Source of the DNA: Chordicoccus furentiruminis
GTDB lineage: Bacteria > Bacillota > Clostridia > Lachnospirales > Lachnospiraceae
Assembly (NCBI RefSeq): GCF_019355395.1
Contig: NZ_CP048829.1
Location: 1,639,501-1,703,500 of the forward strand
DNA: 64,000 nucleotides
Direction of reading: 5' to 3'
The notes beneath the pieces were generated by a model. The model was not told where the DNA came from, did no database searches, and was given only the letters and a program-made list of their open reading frames with translations. Numbering within the stretch: position 1 is the first letter of the stretch; every line of letters starts with the position of its first letter. Made by a program: the position numbers and the translations under genes. Shown here piece after piece: positions 16,816 through 25,273 of this stretch.

Positions 16816-18084
16816 ATGAGCCGTTGGGAATCGAGATGTCTTGACTGGATGGACCGCCATCTGACAGAGATCGTACTGTGTCTGGTGCTGGTTCTTTCCT
16901 TTGCGATCCGCGTGAGCAACCGGACTTTTGTCTCGAAGGACGTGCAGAAGTACCTGCTGCCCTGGTATCAGGAAATCAGCCGGGGCGGGGGGCTCGCCTC
17001 TCTGAGACATCAGACGGGCAACTACAACGTTCTTTACCAGACCGCGATCGCGCTGATGACCTATCTTCCGATGAATCCGCTGACGAAGTACAAGGCGCTC
17101 TCCATTCTGTTCGATTATGTTCTGGCAGCCGGGACGGGTGTGCTGGCCGTGATGGGAACGCGCCGGCCGGATTCCGCCTCCGCTCTTCCCGTTTCCGGAC
17201 GCCGGAGGGGGCGGATCGGTTTTCCACTCTCCGGTCCGGAAGGCCGGAGCATGACGGCGGCGGTCTGTCTCTGCCTTCTGACGCCGACGGTGATTTTCAA
17301 TTCTTCGCTCTGGGCCCAGTGCGACGCGATCTATACCGCCTTCATCGTCTGGTCGATGGCGGATCTCTATGACGGGGCTTACGGCCGCTCGCTTCTTCTT
17401 CTCGGCATCTCCTTCGCGTGGAAGCTTCAGGCGATCCTGATCCTTCCGTTCTATCTCGCCGTCTGGCTGTACCGGAAACGGTTTTCGATTTTCTGGTTTC
17501 TCCTGGTTCCGGCCGTGATGCTGGCGGCTTCGCTGCCGGCCGTGCTGATGGGGCGGCCGGTGACGGAAGCGTTTTTGATCTACGCGAAGCAGACGACGGA
17601 GTTTCCGGTGATGACGGCCCGCTTCCCGAATATCTGGCAGCTCTTTGGCGGCTCCTATGACGTGCTCCACCGGGGCGCGGTGCTGGGGGCGGCGGCTGCG
17701 CTGGCGCTTTTGATCCTCGCGCTGGGCCGCCGCCGCGATCTGCTGGAGACGCCGGAGGGATTCCTCGCCACCGCGGCGCTTTTTGTCTGGACCGCGGTGC
17801 TGATCCTGCCGGGCATGCATGACCGGTACGCGTATCTGCTGGATATCCTGCTGCTCGTTCTCACGGTCCGAAAGCCCCGCGCATTCGGTGCTTTTTTCAC
17901 GGTGGCGGTATCCGAGAGCCTTCTGTCCTACAGCGGGTATCTGTTCGATCAGGTCTTTGACCTGCGGCTGGCCGCTGCGGCCTATCTCGCCGCTTACGGC
18001 GCGTTTGTCGGACTGCATTTTCTGAAACCCGCGTGTCCGGAAGAATCTTCGCATTGTGCGGGCGGACCGGACGTGCTACAATAA
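16816..18084 (+). CDS. Polytopic GT-C glycosyltransferase (Gpi18/mannosyltransferase-like)
   Basis: This 422-residue membrane protein starts 17 bases after the MBOAT stop with GGGGAAGAGG before the ATG. The first loop SKDVQKYLLPWYQEI carries the acidic residue of GT-C enzymes. FNSSLWAQCDAIYTAF matches the WGQxD-type motif of Gpi18-like mannosyltransferases, and LPGMHDRYAYL near the C-terminus is the HDRY motif shared by this group. It likely uses a polyprenyl-phosphate sugar at the outer membrane face. A basic, low-complexity cytoplasmic insertion (around 17155-17255) splits the fourth hydrophobic region. Position suggests it glycosylates the same polymer that the MBOAT pair acylates; that is inference. 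Confidence 0.75.
   Translation: MSRWESRCLDWMDRHLTEIVLCLVLVLSFAIRVSNRTFVSKDVQKYLLPWYQEISRGGGLASLRHQTGNYNVLYQTAIALMTYLPMNPLTKYKALSILFDYVLAAGTGVLAVMGTRRPDSASALPVSGRRRGRIGFPLSGPEGRSMTAAVCLCLLTPTVIFNSSLWAQCDAIYTAFIVWSMADLYDGAYGRSLLLLGISFAWKLQAILILPFYLAVWLYRKRFSIFWFLLVPAVMLAASLPAVLMGRPVTEAFLIYAKQTTEFPVMTARFPNIWQLFGGSYDVLHRGAVLGAAAALALLILALGRRRDLLETPEGFLATAALFVWTAVLILPGMHDRYAYLLDILLLVLTVRKPRAFGAFFTVAVSESLLSYSGYLFDQVFDLRLAAAAYLAAYGAFVGLHFLKPACPEESSHCAGGPDVLQ
18054..18082 (+). promoter_or_regulatory. Candidate promoter for the acyl carrier protein gene
   Basis: TTGTGC (18054-18059) and TACAAT (18077-18082), 17 bases apart, lie within the last codons of the GT-C gene and would give the acyl carrier protein its own transcript. 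Confidence 0.55.
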
Positions 18085-18188
18085 CACAATTACACTTCGT
18101 TCCGGACAGGCGCAGCGTCAGATGCGGTCGGAGGATCGGACAAAGACGGCGGCCACCGGGCCGCGTAACAAAGTCAGGAGGTAGAAAG

Positions 18189-18419
18189 ATGGATGAACTG
18201 ATGAAGATTCTTGAGGAAGCAAGACCGGATGTGGACTTTCACAAGGAAAAGAAACTGATTGACGACGAAATTCTGGATTCCTTCGATATTATCTCGATCG
18301 TCGGGGACATCAATGATACGTTCGATGTCAGCATCAGCGCGGATGAACTGCTTCCCGAAAATTTCAATTCCGCGGAGGCGATCTGGGATCTGATCCGGAA
18401 GATGAAGGAGCAGGCGTAA
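18189..18419 (+). CDS. Stand-alone acyl carrier protein
   Basis: This 76-residue acidic four-helix protein has the phosphopantetheine attachment motif as DEILDSFDII, with Ser31 at the modification site (the usual DSL reads DSF here). AGGAGGTAGAAAG gives a strong ribosome site for ATG 18189. It resembles DltC-type and other secondary carriers more than the housekeeping AcpP, on the basis of the DSF motif and its place by an MBOAT. It probably holds an activated acyl or aminoacyl group for the MBOAT enzyme two genes upstream. No adenylating DltA-like ligase is encoded nearby, so how it is charged is unknown. Confidence 0.85.
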   Translation: MDELMKILEEARPDVDFHKEKKLIDDEILDSFDIISIVGDINDTFDVSISADELLPENFNSAEAIWDLIRKMKEQA

Positions 18420-18425
18420 GACGGG

Positions 18426-19004
18426 ATGAACCTGGCCTTTTTCTTCAACAGCGTGATGCTGGGCGCAGGGCTCGCGATGGACGCGTGCTCTGTCTCGATG
18501 GCCGACGGTCTCGGCGATCCGGGGATGAGCCGCAGGCGGATGACGATCATTGCGGGAACCTTCGCCGGGTTTCAGTTTCTGATGCCGGTGCTGGGCTGGT
18601 TCTTCGTCCGGATGGCGGCTTCGTACTTCCGTGTGTTCGAGACATGCATTCCGTGGATCGCGCTCGTCCTGCTCTGTCTGATCGGCGGCGGCATGCTGCG
18701 GGACGGCGTGCGCTGCCGCCGGTGCGCGGAGCCGGCGGTGTCGAGGCTCGGCGCCCGGACGCTGTTTCTGCAGGGAGTTGCGACCTCCATCGACGCGCTG
18801 TCGGTGGGTTTCACGATCGCGGAATATGGCATGGACGCTGCGCTGACGGCATCGCTGATCATCGCGGCGGTCACCTTCTGGCTCTGCGTCGGAGGGCTCC
18901 TGATCGGAAAGCGGTTCGGGACAAAGCTGGCCGGCCGGGCCTCGATTCTCGGCGGCTGCATTCTCATCGTGATCGGCGCCGAGATCTTCCTTTCCAATCT
19001 GTGA
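18426..19004 (+). CDS. mntP: Manganese efflux pump MntP
   Basis: This 192-residue, six-helix protein has the paired MntP motifs, GLAMDACSVSMADG in the first half and GVATSIDALSVGFTIAEYG in the second, each carrying the metal-binding Asp. The length matches the family. It exports Mn2+ to relieve metal excess. The start lies only 6 bases after the acyl carrier protein stop, so the two are likely cotranscribed. No yybP-ykoY manganese riboswitch is visible upstream, so metal control is not evident here. Confidence 0.9.
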   Translation: MNLAFFFNSVMLGAGLAMDACSVSMADGLGDPGMSRRRMTIIAGTFAGFQFLMPVLGWFFVRMAASYFRVFETCIPWIALVLLCLIGGGMLRDGVRCRRCAEPAVSRLGARTLFLQGVATSIDALSVGFTIAEYGMDAALTASLIIAAVTFWLCVGGLLIGKRFGTKLAGRASILGGCILIVIGAEIFLSNL

Positions 19005-19056
19005 GCGTGCCGGACAGGTTTCGCCGGCGGCTGCATGTTCCTTATGAGGTGAGTGG

Positions 19057-20325
19057 ATGAAACTGTTTGCTCTGGTCCTTTTCTTTGCGATGTATGTCGT
19101 GATGATCGCGTTTCAGAAGTACCGTGTCCCGGTGGTGCTCACTGTCGCTGCCGTCTATATTCTCTCCGGCGTGCTTCCGGCTGCGGCGGTACCGGGCGCG
19201 ATCGACTGGAACGTGCTGCTGATGATGGCCGGCACGATGGTCACGGTGGAATATTTCATCCAGTCGAAGATGCCGAACCGGATCGCGGACATCCTGCTGG
19301 ACAAATCGAAGAATGTGATGTGGGTCACGATCTTCATGTCGCTGTTCGCCGGCGTCATCTCGGCCTTTATCGACAATGTGGCGACCGTGCTGATGGTGGC
19401 GCCGGTCGGCATCGCGGTCTGCCGGAAGCTGAAGATTTCGCCGGTGCCGATGATCCTCTCGATTGCCGTTTCGTCCAATCTTCAGGGCGCGGCGACGCTG
19501 GTGGGCGATACCACATCCATCATGCTGGGCTCCTACGCGCATATGAGCTTCATGGATTTCTTCTGGATGAACGGAAGACCCGGGATTTTCTTCGCGGTGG
19601 AGTTCGGCGCGCTGGCGACGATCCCGATCATGATGATCCTTTTCCGGGATCAGAAGCAGCCGGTGTCGATGGATGAGAAGACAGCCGTGGAGGATCATGT
19701 GCCGGGCGTGATGCTGCTGGTGATGATCGGCGCGCTGATCTGCGCCTCCTTCATCCGGAATAAGCCGGAGGTGACCAACGGCGTCATCTGCGTGCTTGTC
19801 GCGCTGATCACGATGGCGGACAATTACCGCCGGACGCGCCGGAAGACCAACGCGAAGCAGGCGGTTCGCGCGATCGACGTGCAGACGCTGCTGCTTCTGG
19901 CCGGCCTTTTTCTCGTGATCGGAGGCGTTACGGAAGCGGGTATCATCCGGGATTTTGCGAATCTGATCGTGAAGGTGGGCAGCGGAAATCTCTTCCTGCT
20001 CTATTCGATCATCGTCTGGGGATCGGTGGCGATCTCGGCGTTCGTGGACAACATTCCCTATGTCGCGACGATGCTTCCGGTGGTATCCCTGGCGGCCTCG
20101 TCTCTGGGCGTCGAGCCTTATGTCTTCTTCTTCGGGCTTCTCTGCGGTGCGACGCTGGGCGGCAATCTGACGCCGATCGGCGCGTCAGCCAATATCGCGT
20201 CCGTGGGACTTCTGAAGAAGCATGGCTGGGAGGTCAGTTTCCGGGATTTCATGCGGATCGGCGTGCCCTTCACGCTGACCGCGGTGACCGCGGGGTATGC
20301 GTACATCTGGCTGGTCTGGCACTGA
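19057..20325 (+). CDS. SLC13/ArsB-CitMHS superfamily transporter
   Basis: This 422-residue protein has about eleven helices and the family's two inverted halves. ISAFIDNVATVLMVAPVG and later ISAFVDNIPYVATMLPV are the paired Asp-Asn hairpin motifs, and LQGAATLVGDTTSIMLGSYA with LGGNLTPIGASANIASVG are the re-entrant loops. Relatives move arsenite, Na+/H+, citrate or dicarboxylates; the exact substrate is unclear. The motif TGCATGTTCC (19032-19041) and a GAGGTGAG site lie directly before the ATG. A strong terminator follows. Confidence 0.8.
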   Translation: MKLFALVLFFAMYVVMIAFQKYRVPVVLTVAAVYILSGVLPAAAVPGAIDWNVLLMMAGTMVTVEYFIQSKMPNRIADILLDKSKNVMWVTIFMSLFAGVISAFIDNVATVLMVAPVGIAVCRKLKISPVPMILSIAVSSNLQGAATLVGDTTSIMLGSYAHMSFMDFFWMNGRPGIFFAVEFGALATIPIMMILFRDQKQPVSMDEKTAVEDHVPGVMLLVMIGALICASFIRNKPEVTNGVICVLVALITMADNYRRTRRKTNAKQAVRAIDVQTLLLLAGLFLVIGGVTEAGIIRDFANLIVKVGSGNLFLLYSIIVWGSVAISAFVDNIPYVATMLPVVSLAASSLGVEPYVFFFGLLCGATLGGNLTPIGASANIASVGLLKKHGWEVSFRDFMRIGVPFTLTAVTAGYAYIWLVWH

Positions 20326-20390
20326 CGGCGCCGGATCCGCCCCATTCTCTCATTTAAACATATATATGACAGCCGTACGGGTTTTATAAA

Positions 20391-20446
20391 CGGCGGCAGG
20401 AAGCGGACCTCATGGTCATGCCCGCTTCCTGCCGCCGCTTTATTTT
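20391..20446 (+). terminator. Rho-independent terminator after the SLC13-type gene
   Basis: A perfect 16-base stem, CGGCGGCAGGAAGCGG (20391-20406) with CCGCTTCCTGCCGCCG (20422-20437), is followed by CTTTATTTT. Confidence 0.85.
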
Positions 20447-20842
20447 GAGCACAGGGGACAACGCTGTCTGACTGAGATCATATCCGGGATGTTTTGTCAA
20501 GTGCCGGTTTTTTCGGATCATTCTGAATATCCGTTCTGTCAGCAGAAAAATGTTTATGATAAAAATGACTTGTAACAAAGTTTACGCTGTGAGAAGTCTC
20601 TGAATTGGCGACGTGAAGGAGGATCATGAAAAACCAGTTTGATCCGGCGCCTCCATGAAGACGCACCGGTGCCGCGGACAGGCTCAGATGTCTTGATAGA
20701 CAAAATATTCAGAAATAAATAACTGCAAGAAGCATAGCCAAAATATAAGTTCAAATTAAGTTAAAAAAGACAAAGCACAAGTGATAATTGACGCGATGAC
20801 AATTACATATTGATGAGAATGTAGCCGGATTATATAATCAAA
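20447..20842 (+). promoter_or_regulatory. AT-rich intergenic region ending in a strong promoter
   Basis: Nearly 400 bases hold no credible gene. Composition changes sharply to AT-rich after about 20690. At its end stands TTGATG (20810-20815), 17 bases, then TATAAT (20833-20838), facing right and stopping 4 bases short of the IS1380 end. I infer this was the promoter of the surface-protein gene whose 3' part survives at 22499-23898. Confidence 0.55.
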
Positions 20843-22498
20843 CCTGAATTATTCATGACGTTAGATTCCAACTGGAAATCTCGTCAGATAATTGTTTGAT
20901 GATGGCATCTCATTCGCAAAAGCAGAGAGTTATCCACAAAAAGGGCAAATTATCCCCTTGTTTATGAGTGGTTGCGTTTGAGATTGTCAAGGTTCACGAA
21001 TTACTGCTTATTCCAGCAGTGGTTGTAGCTGCCTGATATTTAAGAGCGTTTCATTAAACTCTTTCTTGTAAGGGCAGCTGCTGCACAGCTTGAATATGAT
21101 ATATCTTGCTGAATGAACCGCTTTCGCGGCGATCTTCAGCAACTTCAAACGAACGGTATTGATCCGCTGCTTTCTCATGCCTGCGGGTAATACCAGTCGT
21201 CGAAACCAATTGAACAGGTTATAGGCAAGAGCATGTACTTGCAGGCGGTTTGCATTGACCACCTTGGAACGACTGCTCACAGAAGAGAAATCGAACCCAG
21301 ATTTTCCTTCTTTGATGAAGTTCTCCATCTTGCCCCGGCCACAGTAAAACTTAATGACCTGATATGGAGCTGTTTCCATCGTTGTGACGATAAAGGTATA
21401 CAGATGGACCATCTGGTTATAGGGTTTCTCAATCTTAAAGACAACCCTTCTCGGATGAGGCCAACTGCCGGCCTGATATTCAAACTCGCCGTATTCCACA
21501 GCGTAATCAACCTGGTTTTCACGAGTAGCCCGGTAAAGGTCTTCATCCGCATCGGATGCATACTTGATTAATGTCGAGTTCTGTTTCAGGCGGATCGCAT
21601 ACTTGCAGTCGTTTTCTTCACAGGCTTTATACAGTTCCGGCGAGGCAAAACCGCTGTCACCACGCAGATACAAGGGCAATGATGGATATTTTATCCTGTA
21701 CTCCTGCATCAGTGGAATCATGAACTGATCGGCATCCTTGCTGCAATACTGTGTACCATCACGCAGCTCCGATTTCAGCAGATCTCCGGTCAGCCCATCG
21801 CAGCAAAGCAGCGGGTGATAGCCGTGGGCTTGATAATGAAAGTTGAAGCCTTCACCTTCCTGGCCGCCATATGTGTTCAGTAGGGTGGAGTCCAGATCAA
21901 ACAGCATAAACTCTGGCATTTTACTGGAATAAACAACATCTCTCATTTTTGACTGGATCATCGCCAACTGAGCGAGCGTATCTTCATCCATGCGGTTCCA
22001 GAAACGGGACAGTGTAGGCTGTGAAGCAAGTATATCTTTATCAAGGATTGCGGTCAGTACTGGATCGTTTGTCAGTTCATCGGCACAATCATCTTCGAAA
22101 TAAGCAGCTATGATCTGATAGACCATCTGCATCAGGTTATCAGGGTCCGTGTGAATGCGGCAGTTCGTATGATCGTTGGTCTTAAAAAGCTGTTTTACAA
22201 GCTTTGTCAGGCCGATCTTTGAGGCGAATTCTTTGATCAGAAGCAATCCGCCGTCAGAGGAAAGGTCGCCGCCGTCAAAATTTATTTTGATTTGCTTATT
22301 GCTTTCAAGTGAAATGGTGTTTAGAATTGTCATAGAGGACCTCTTTCTCTTGGTAATTGATTGATTCGACACCTTGATTTTACCAAGAATAGGGTCCTTT
22401 TTCTATTCACTTTTCAAGTGAAAGCAGGAAAGCTGTGTAACCATAGTAACCATGCGACTTTTAGTCGCAATCACCGCCTTGCGGTGAATAATTCAAGG
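20843..22498. mobile_element. IS1380 family insertion sequence
   Basis: The left end CCTGAATTATTCA (20843-20855) matches the inverted right end, which read inward is CCTTGAATTATTCA (22485-22498). The span of 1656 bases suits the family. Both ends have subterminal hairpins; on the right these are GCGACT/AGTCGC and TCACCGC/GCGGTGA. The bases outside (CAAA left, TGAG right) are not a matching 4-base target duplication, and the gene on the right lacks its 5' part, which points to a deletion next to the element. Confidence 0.7.
21008..22333 (-). CDS. IS1380 family transposase
   Basis: This 441-residue DDE transposase has the IS1380 layout. NFDGGDLSSDGGLLLIKEF lies at the N-terminus, LFDLDSTLLNTYG carries the first catalytic Asp, LRGDSGFASPELY the second, and GRGKMENFIKEGKSGFDF the Glu. 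The ATG at 22333 has AGAGG 7 bases upstream and is preferred to a GTG 13 codons earlier. The gene is AT-richer than its neighbours, as expected for a newcomer. It looks intact. Confidence 0.93.
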   Translation of the reverse strand: MTILNTISLESNKQIKINFDGGDLSSDGGLLLIKEFASKIGLTKLVKQLFKTNDHTNCRIHTDPDNLMQMVYQIIAAYFEDDCADELTNDPVLTAILDKDILASQPTLSRFWNRMDEDTLAQLAMIQSKMRDVVYSSKMPEFMLFDLDSTLLNTYGGQEGEGFNFHYQAHGYHPLLCCDGLTGDLLKSELRDGTQYCSKDADQFMIPLMQEYRIKYPSLPLYLRGDSGFASPELYKACEENDCKYAIRLKQNSTLIKYASDADEDLYRATRENQVDYAVEYGEFEYQAGSWPHPRRVVFKIEKPYNQMVHLYTFIVTTMETAPYQVIKFYCGRGKMENFIKEGKSGFDFSSVSSRSKVVNANRLQVHALAYNLFNWFRRLVLPAGMRKQRINTVRLKLLKIAAKAVHSARYIIFKLCSSCPYKKEFNETLLNIRQLQPLLE

Positions 22499-23898
22499 TG
22501 AGTTATGTTCCGGGAACCCTGACGATCAGCAAGTCCGGAGAGATGACACTGTCTGCAACCGGATACGAAGGCGAATACGATGGAAATACACACGCCGCAT
22601 CCGCAAGTGCAAGCATCACGGAAGGCACAACGATTTCCTACAAGGTAGGGGATGACGGCGAGTGGACGACGGAAGCTCCGAGCATCAAGGATGTTGGCGA
22701 GCAGACAGTCAACGTCAAAGCCGAGAATGCAAACTATGAAACGGCAGAGGCAACTGTCACGCTGAAGGTAACGCCGAAGGCAGTGACCGTCACAGCGGAC
22801 AACAAGAGCAAGACCTATGGAACCGCTGATCCGGAGCTGACTGCAGCTGTAACCGGAACACTGAATGACGATACTGTCGCATATACACTGAGCCGAGAAA
22901 AAGGCGAAGTCGTCGGCACGTATGCGATCACACCAACCGGAAAAGCAAGCCAGGGCAACTATACGGTGAGTTATGTTCTGGGAATGCTGAGGATAACGGA
23001 CGATGGCGTGGATCCGAGGCTGGTGGTAACAAAGACCCATGACGGCAAGGCGTACCAGCCGGGCGAGGAGATCGTGTTCCGGATTCAGGTGACCAACATC
23101 TATGACAGCGCCCGGACGATCCGCCTGATCGAGCAGGACGGCGTTGTGATCAAGGGCGAATCGGTCTTCAAAGACGTGCAGCCGGGTGCTGCCGTGACGG
23201 CGGAGGCGGTGCATGTCGTGACGGCGGAGGACGTCGCGAACGGAAGCTATACGAACCATGTAACCGCTCACTTCGACGGCTCCGGAAAGGAATTCGGGGC
23301 GGAGGATAAGGTGGATTCGTTCGCTCATCTGACGCTGGCCAAGAAGGTCACGAGCCGTCCGGCAAACGGAAGCAGCTACGCGCTGGGCGAGACGATCCGC
23401 TACGACATCACGGCGAAGAACGAAGGCACGACGGCTCTGGAAGAGGTGAAGATCGAGGACGCTCTGACCGGCGAGAGCTGGACGGCTGATTCTCTGGCGG
23501 CCGGTGAGAGTCGGAGCTTTGAGACGAGCTGGACCGTGACCGAGGAGGATATCCGGAAAGGCCATGTGAGCAATGTGGCGACCGGAAGCGCGAAGGCCGG
23601 AGACGGCGATCCGGTGGTGCCGGATCCCGGAAAGGCGGACGAGCCGACGGAATCCCCGAATCCGGGGCTGTATCTGGAGAAGACCTCCGATAAGGAAGGC
23701 GAGGTGAAGCTGGGCGAGACGCTGAAGTATACGGTCCGGGTGCTCAACAACGGCAATGAGACGCTGACGGATGTCACGGTGACGGATGAGATGACCGGGG
23801 ACGCGTCGAAGCCGGAGCTGTATCTGATCCTGGTGCTGGCCGCACTGGCGGCAGCGGCCGGAGCGGGCGCCGCAGGCAGAAAAAAACGCCGTGGATAA
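22499..23898 (+). pseudogene. MBG-domain surface protein, 5' end lost at IS1380
   Basis: The frame enters at the IS1380 end inside an MBG-type repeat (SYVPGTLTISKSG). One further MBG unit (VTVTADNKSKTYGTADPELT, ending NYTVSYVLG) follows, then DUF11/DUF7507-like beta-sandwich repeats and the tail MTGDASKPELYLILVLAALAA with a KKRR end, which is a membrane-spanning wall-sorting signal. No start codon, ribosome site or signal peptide exists in this frame, and a TAA inside the IS closes it upstream. The missing 5' part is not found on the other side of the IS. The intact protein would have been a wall-anchored adhesin or matrix protein. Confidence 0.75.
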
Positions 23899-24006
23899 GA
23901 GCAGGCCGCGCCGGTGACGGAACGGGACATGTCCCGGCCGGTATGACCGGGAGGCTGTGAGGCACGGCAGCAGAACGAAACCCTCTGCCGCAAGGCGGGG
24001 AGCAGG

Positions 24007-24055
24007 CAGGGCGGCCGGACGCGATCGGTGGATCGCGGACCGGCCGCCCTGTTTC
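24007..24055 (+). terminator. Long hairpin terminator after the surface-protein remnant
   Basis: The stem CAGGGCGGCCGG/CCGGCCGCCCTG encloses a second stem CGCGATC/GATCGCG with a GGTG loop, followed by TTTCT. Confidence 0.8.
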
Positions 24056-24078
24056 TGCGAGAAACCCTCTATTTCATA

Positions 24079-24107
24079 TTGACAATATAGGAATATCGGC
24101 GTATGAT
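24079..24107 (+). promoter_or_regulatory. Promoter of the amino-acid ABC operon
   Basis: TTGACA (24079-24084) and TATGAT (24102-24107) are 17 bases apart, 42 bases ahead of the binding-protein start. Confidence 0.8.
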
Positions 24108-24148
24108 CCCATCATATCACAAAAGCGACAAAGAGAAAGGAGTTTCCT

Positions 24149-25120
24149 ATGAAGAATACCCTTCTGAAGAAGACTTTGACACTGGCTCTTGCCTCGGCTC
24201 TCGCCGTTGGCACATTCGCGGCGCCGGCCTTCGCTTCGGCGTCGGGCGCTTCCTCCGCAGCTTCCGCGGCGGAACCGACGGAAGTGGCCGGCACGGCCAT
24301 CGATGCATCGGCCTATGACGCGCTGATCGCCGCCGGTCCGGTGGCGGACGACAAGGATATCGAAGCCAGCAGCTGGGCGAGCGCGGTGAAGAAGGCCGGC
24401 AAGCTCAGGGTCGGCGGCACCCGCACATCCCAGCTTTTCAGCCAGCTGGACGAGACGGACAACAGCGTCCGCGGCTTCGACGCCGGACTTTACGAGCTGC
24501 TCGCCCGTTACATCACGGGGTCGGAAGCCAGCTATGAGCTGACGCAGGTGGATTCCAGCACACGCGAGTCCGTTCTGACCAGCGGTCAGGTAGATGCGGT
24601 GTTTGCCACCTACTCGATTACAGACGAGCGGAAGAAAGTCATCAGCTTCGCCGGCCCGTACTATACCTCCCAGCAGGCGATTCTCGTAAAGAAGGACAAC
24701 ACCGACATCAAGAGCGTCGATGATCTCGCGGGCAAGACGGTTGCGACCCAGTCCGGCTCGACAGGACCGGATATTCTTGCGCAGTACGCGCCGGAGGCGA
24801 CGGTTCAGGAGTTCGCGAATGATACCGAGGCCCGCACTGCGCTTTCCCAGGGCCGTGTGGATGCGTATGTCACAGATTACACGCTGATTCTGAACGCGCT
24901 GGTCAAGGATTCCGACACCTTCGCGGCCGCGGGCGACGTGTTCGGTCCGGAGGACAACTACGGCATCGGCCTTCCGAAGGACTCCGACGGTGTCGCCTTC
25001 GTCAATGCCTTCCTCAAGAAAATCGAGGACGACGGGACATGGGCGAAGCTCTGGAAAATCTCCATCGGGGACCGCACGGGTATCACGAACGTGCCGAATC
25101 CGCCGGCCATCGCCGAATAA
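24149..25120 (+). CDS. Polar amino-acid ABC transporter substrate-binding protein (GluB-like)
   Basis: This 323-residue type-II periplasmic-binding-fold protein (SBP family 3) captures a polar amino acid, probably glutamate or a relative, and delivers it to the two permeases downstream. Visible marks are VRGFDAGLYELLARYI, SITDERKKVISFAGPYY and VATQSGSTGPDILAQY. The N-terminus is a signal peptide ending PAFA-SAS, followed by a serine/alanine linker. No lipobox cysteine is present, which is unusual for a Gram-positive binding protein. AAGGAG precedes the ATG, and a perfect promoter lies upstream. A stem-loop follows the stop, consistent with higher expression than the permeases. Confidence 0.88.
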   Translation: MKNTLLKKTLTLALASALAVGTFAAPAFASASGASSAASAAEPTEVAGTAIDASAYDALIAAGPVADDKDIEASSWASAVKKAGKLRVGGTRTSQLFSQLDETDNSVRGFDAGLYELLARYITGSEASYELTQVDSSTRESVLTSGQVDAVFATYSITDERKKVISFAGPYYTSQQAILVKKDNTDIKSVDDLAGKTVATQSGSTGPDILAQYAPEATVQEFANDTEARTALSQGRVDAYVTDYTLILNALVKDSDTFAAAGDVFGPEDNYGIGLPKDSDGVAFVNAFLKKIEDDGTWAKLWKISIGDRTGITNVPNPPAIAE

Positions 25121-25195
25121 GCAGGGCCGGACGATCATTCCGGAAAAGACGGTTCAGGTATATAAGTGGAGCGAAGCCAGGAGAACAAGCATAGA

Positions 25196-25235
25196 CAAAT
25201 GCCATGGAGCCGATCCATGGCATTTGTGATATAAT
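25196..25235 (+). promoter_or_regulatory. Intercistronic stem-loop overlapping a TATAAT
   Basis: The perfect 12-base inverted repeat CAAATGCCATGG (25196-25207)/CCATGGCATTTG (25215-25226) is followed by TATAAT at 25230-25235. It may stabilise or attenuate the binding-protein message, or act as an operator over an internal promoter for the permeases. Confidence 0.55.
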
Positions 25236-25273
25236 CGACGCAACACGGCGACATACCCGGAAAAGAGGACTGT

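Noticed and set aside
22440-22498. Possible IS200/IS605 right end (GCGACT/AGTCGC hairpin followed by ATTCAA).
   Set aside because: The same terminal sequence, CCTGAATTATTCA, is found inverted at 20843, on the other side of the IS1380 transposase, so these bases are better read as the IS1380 end.
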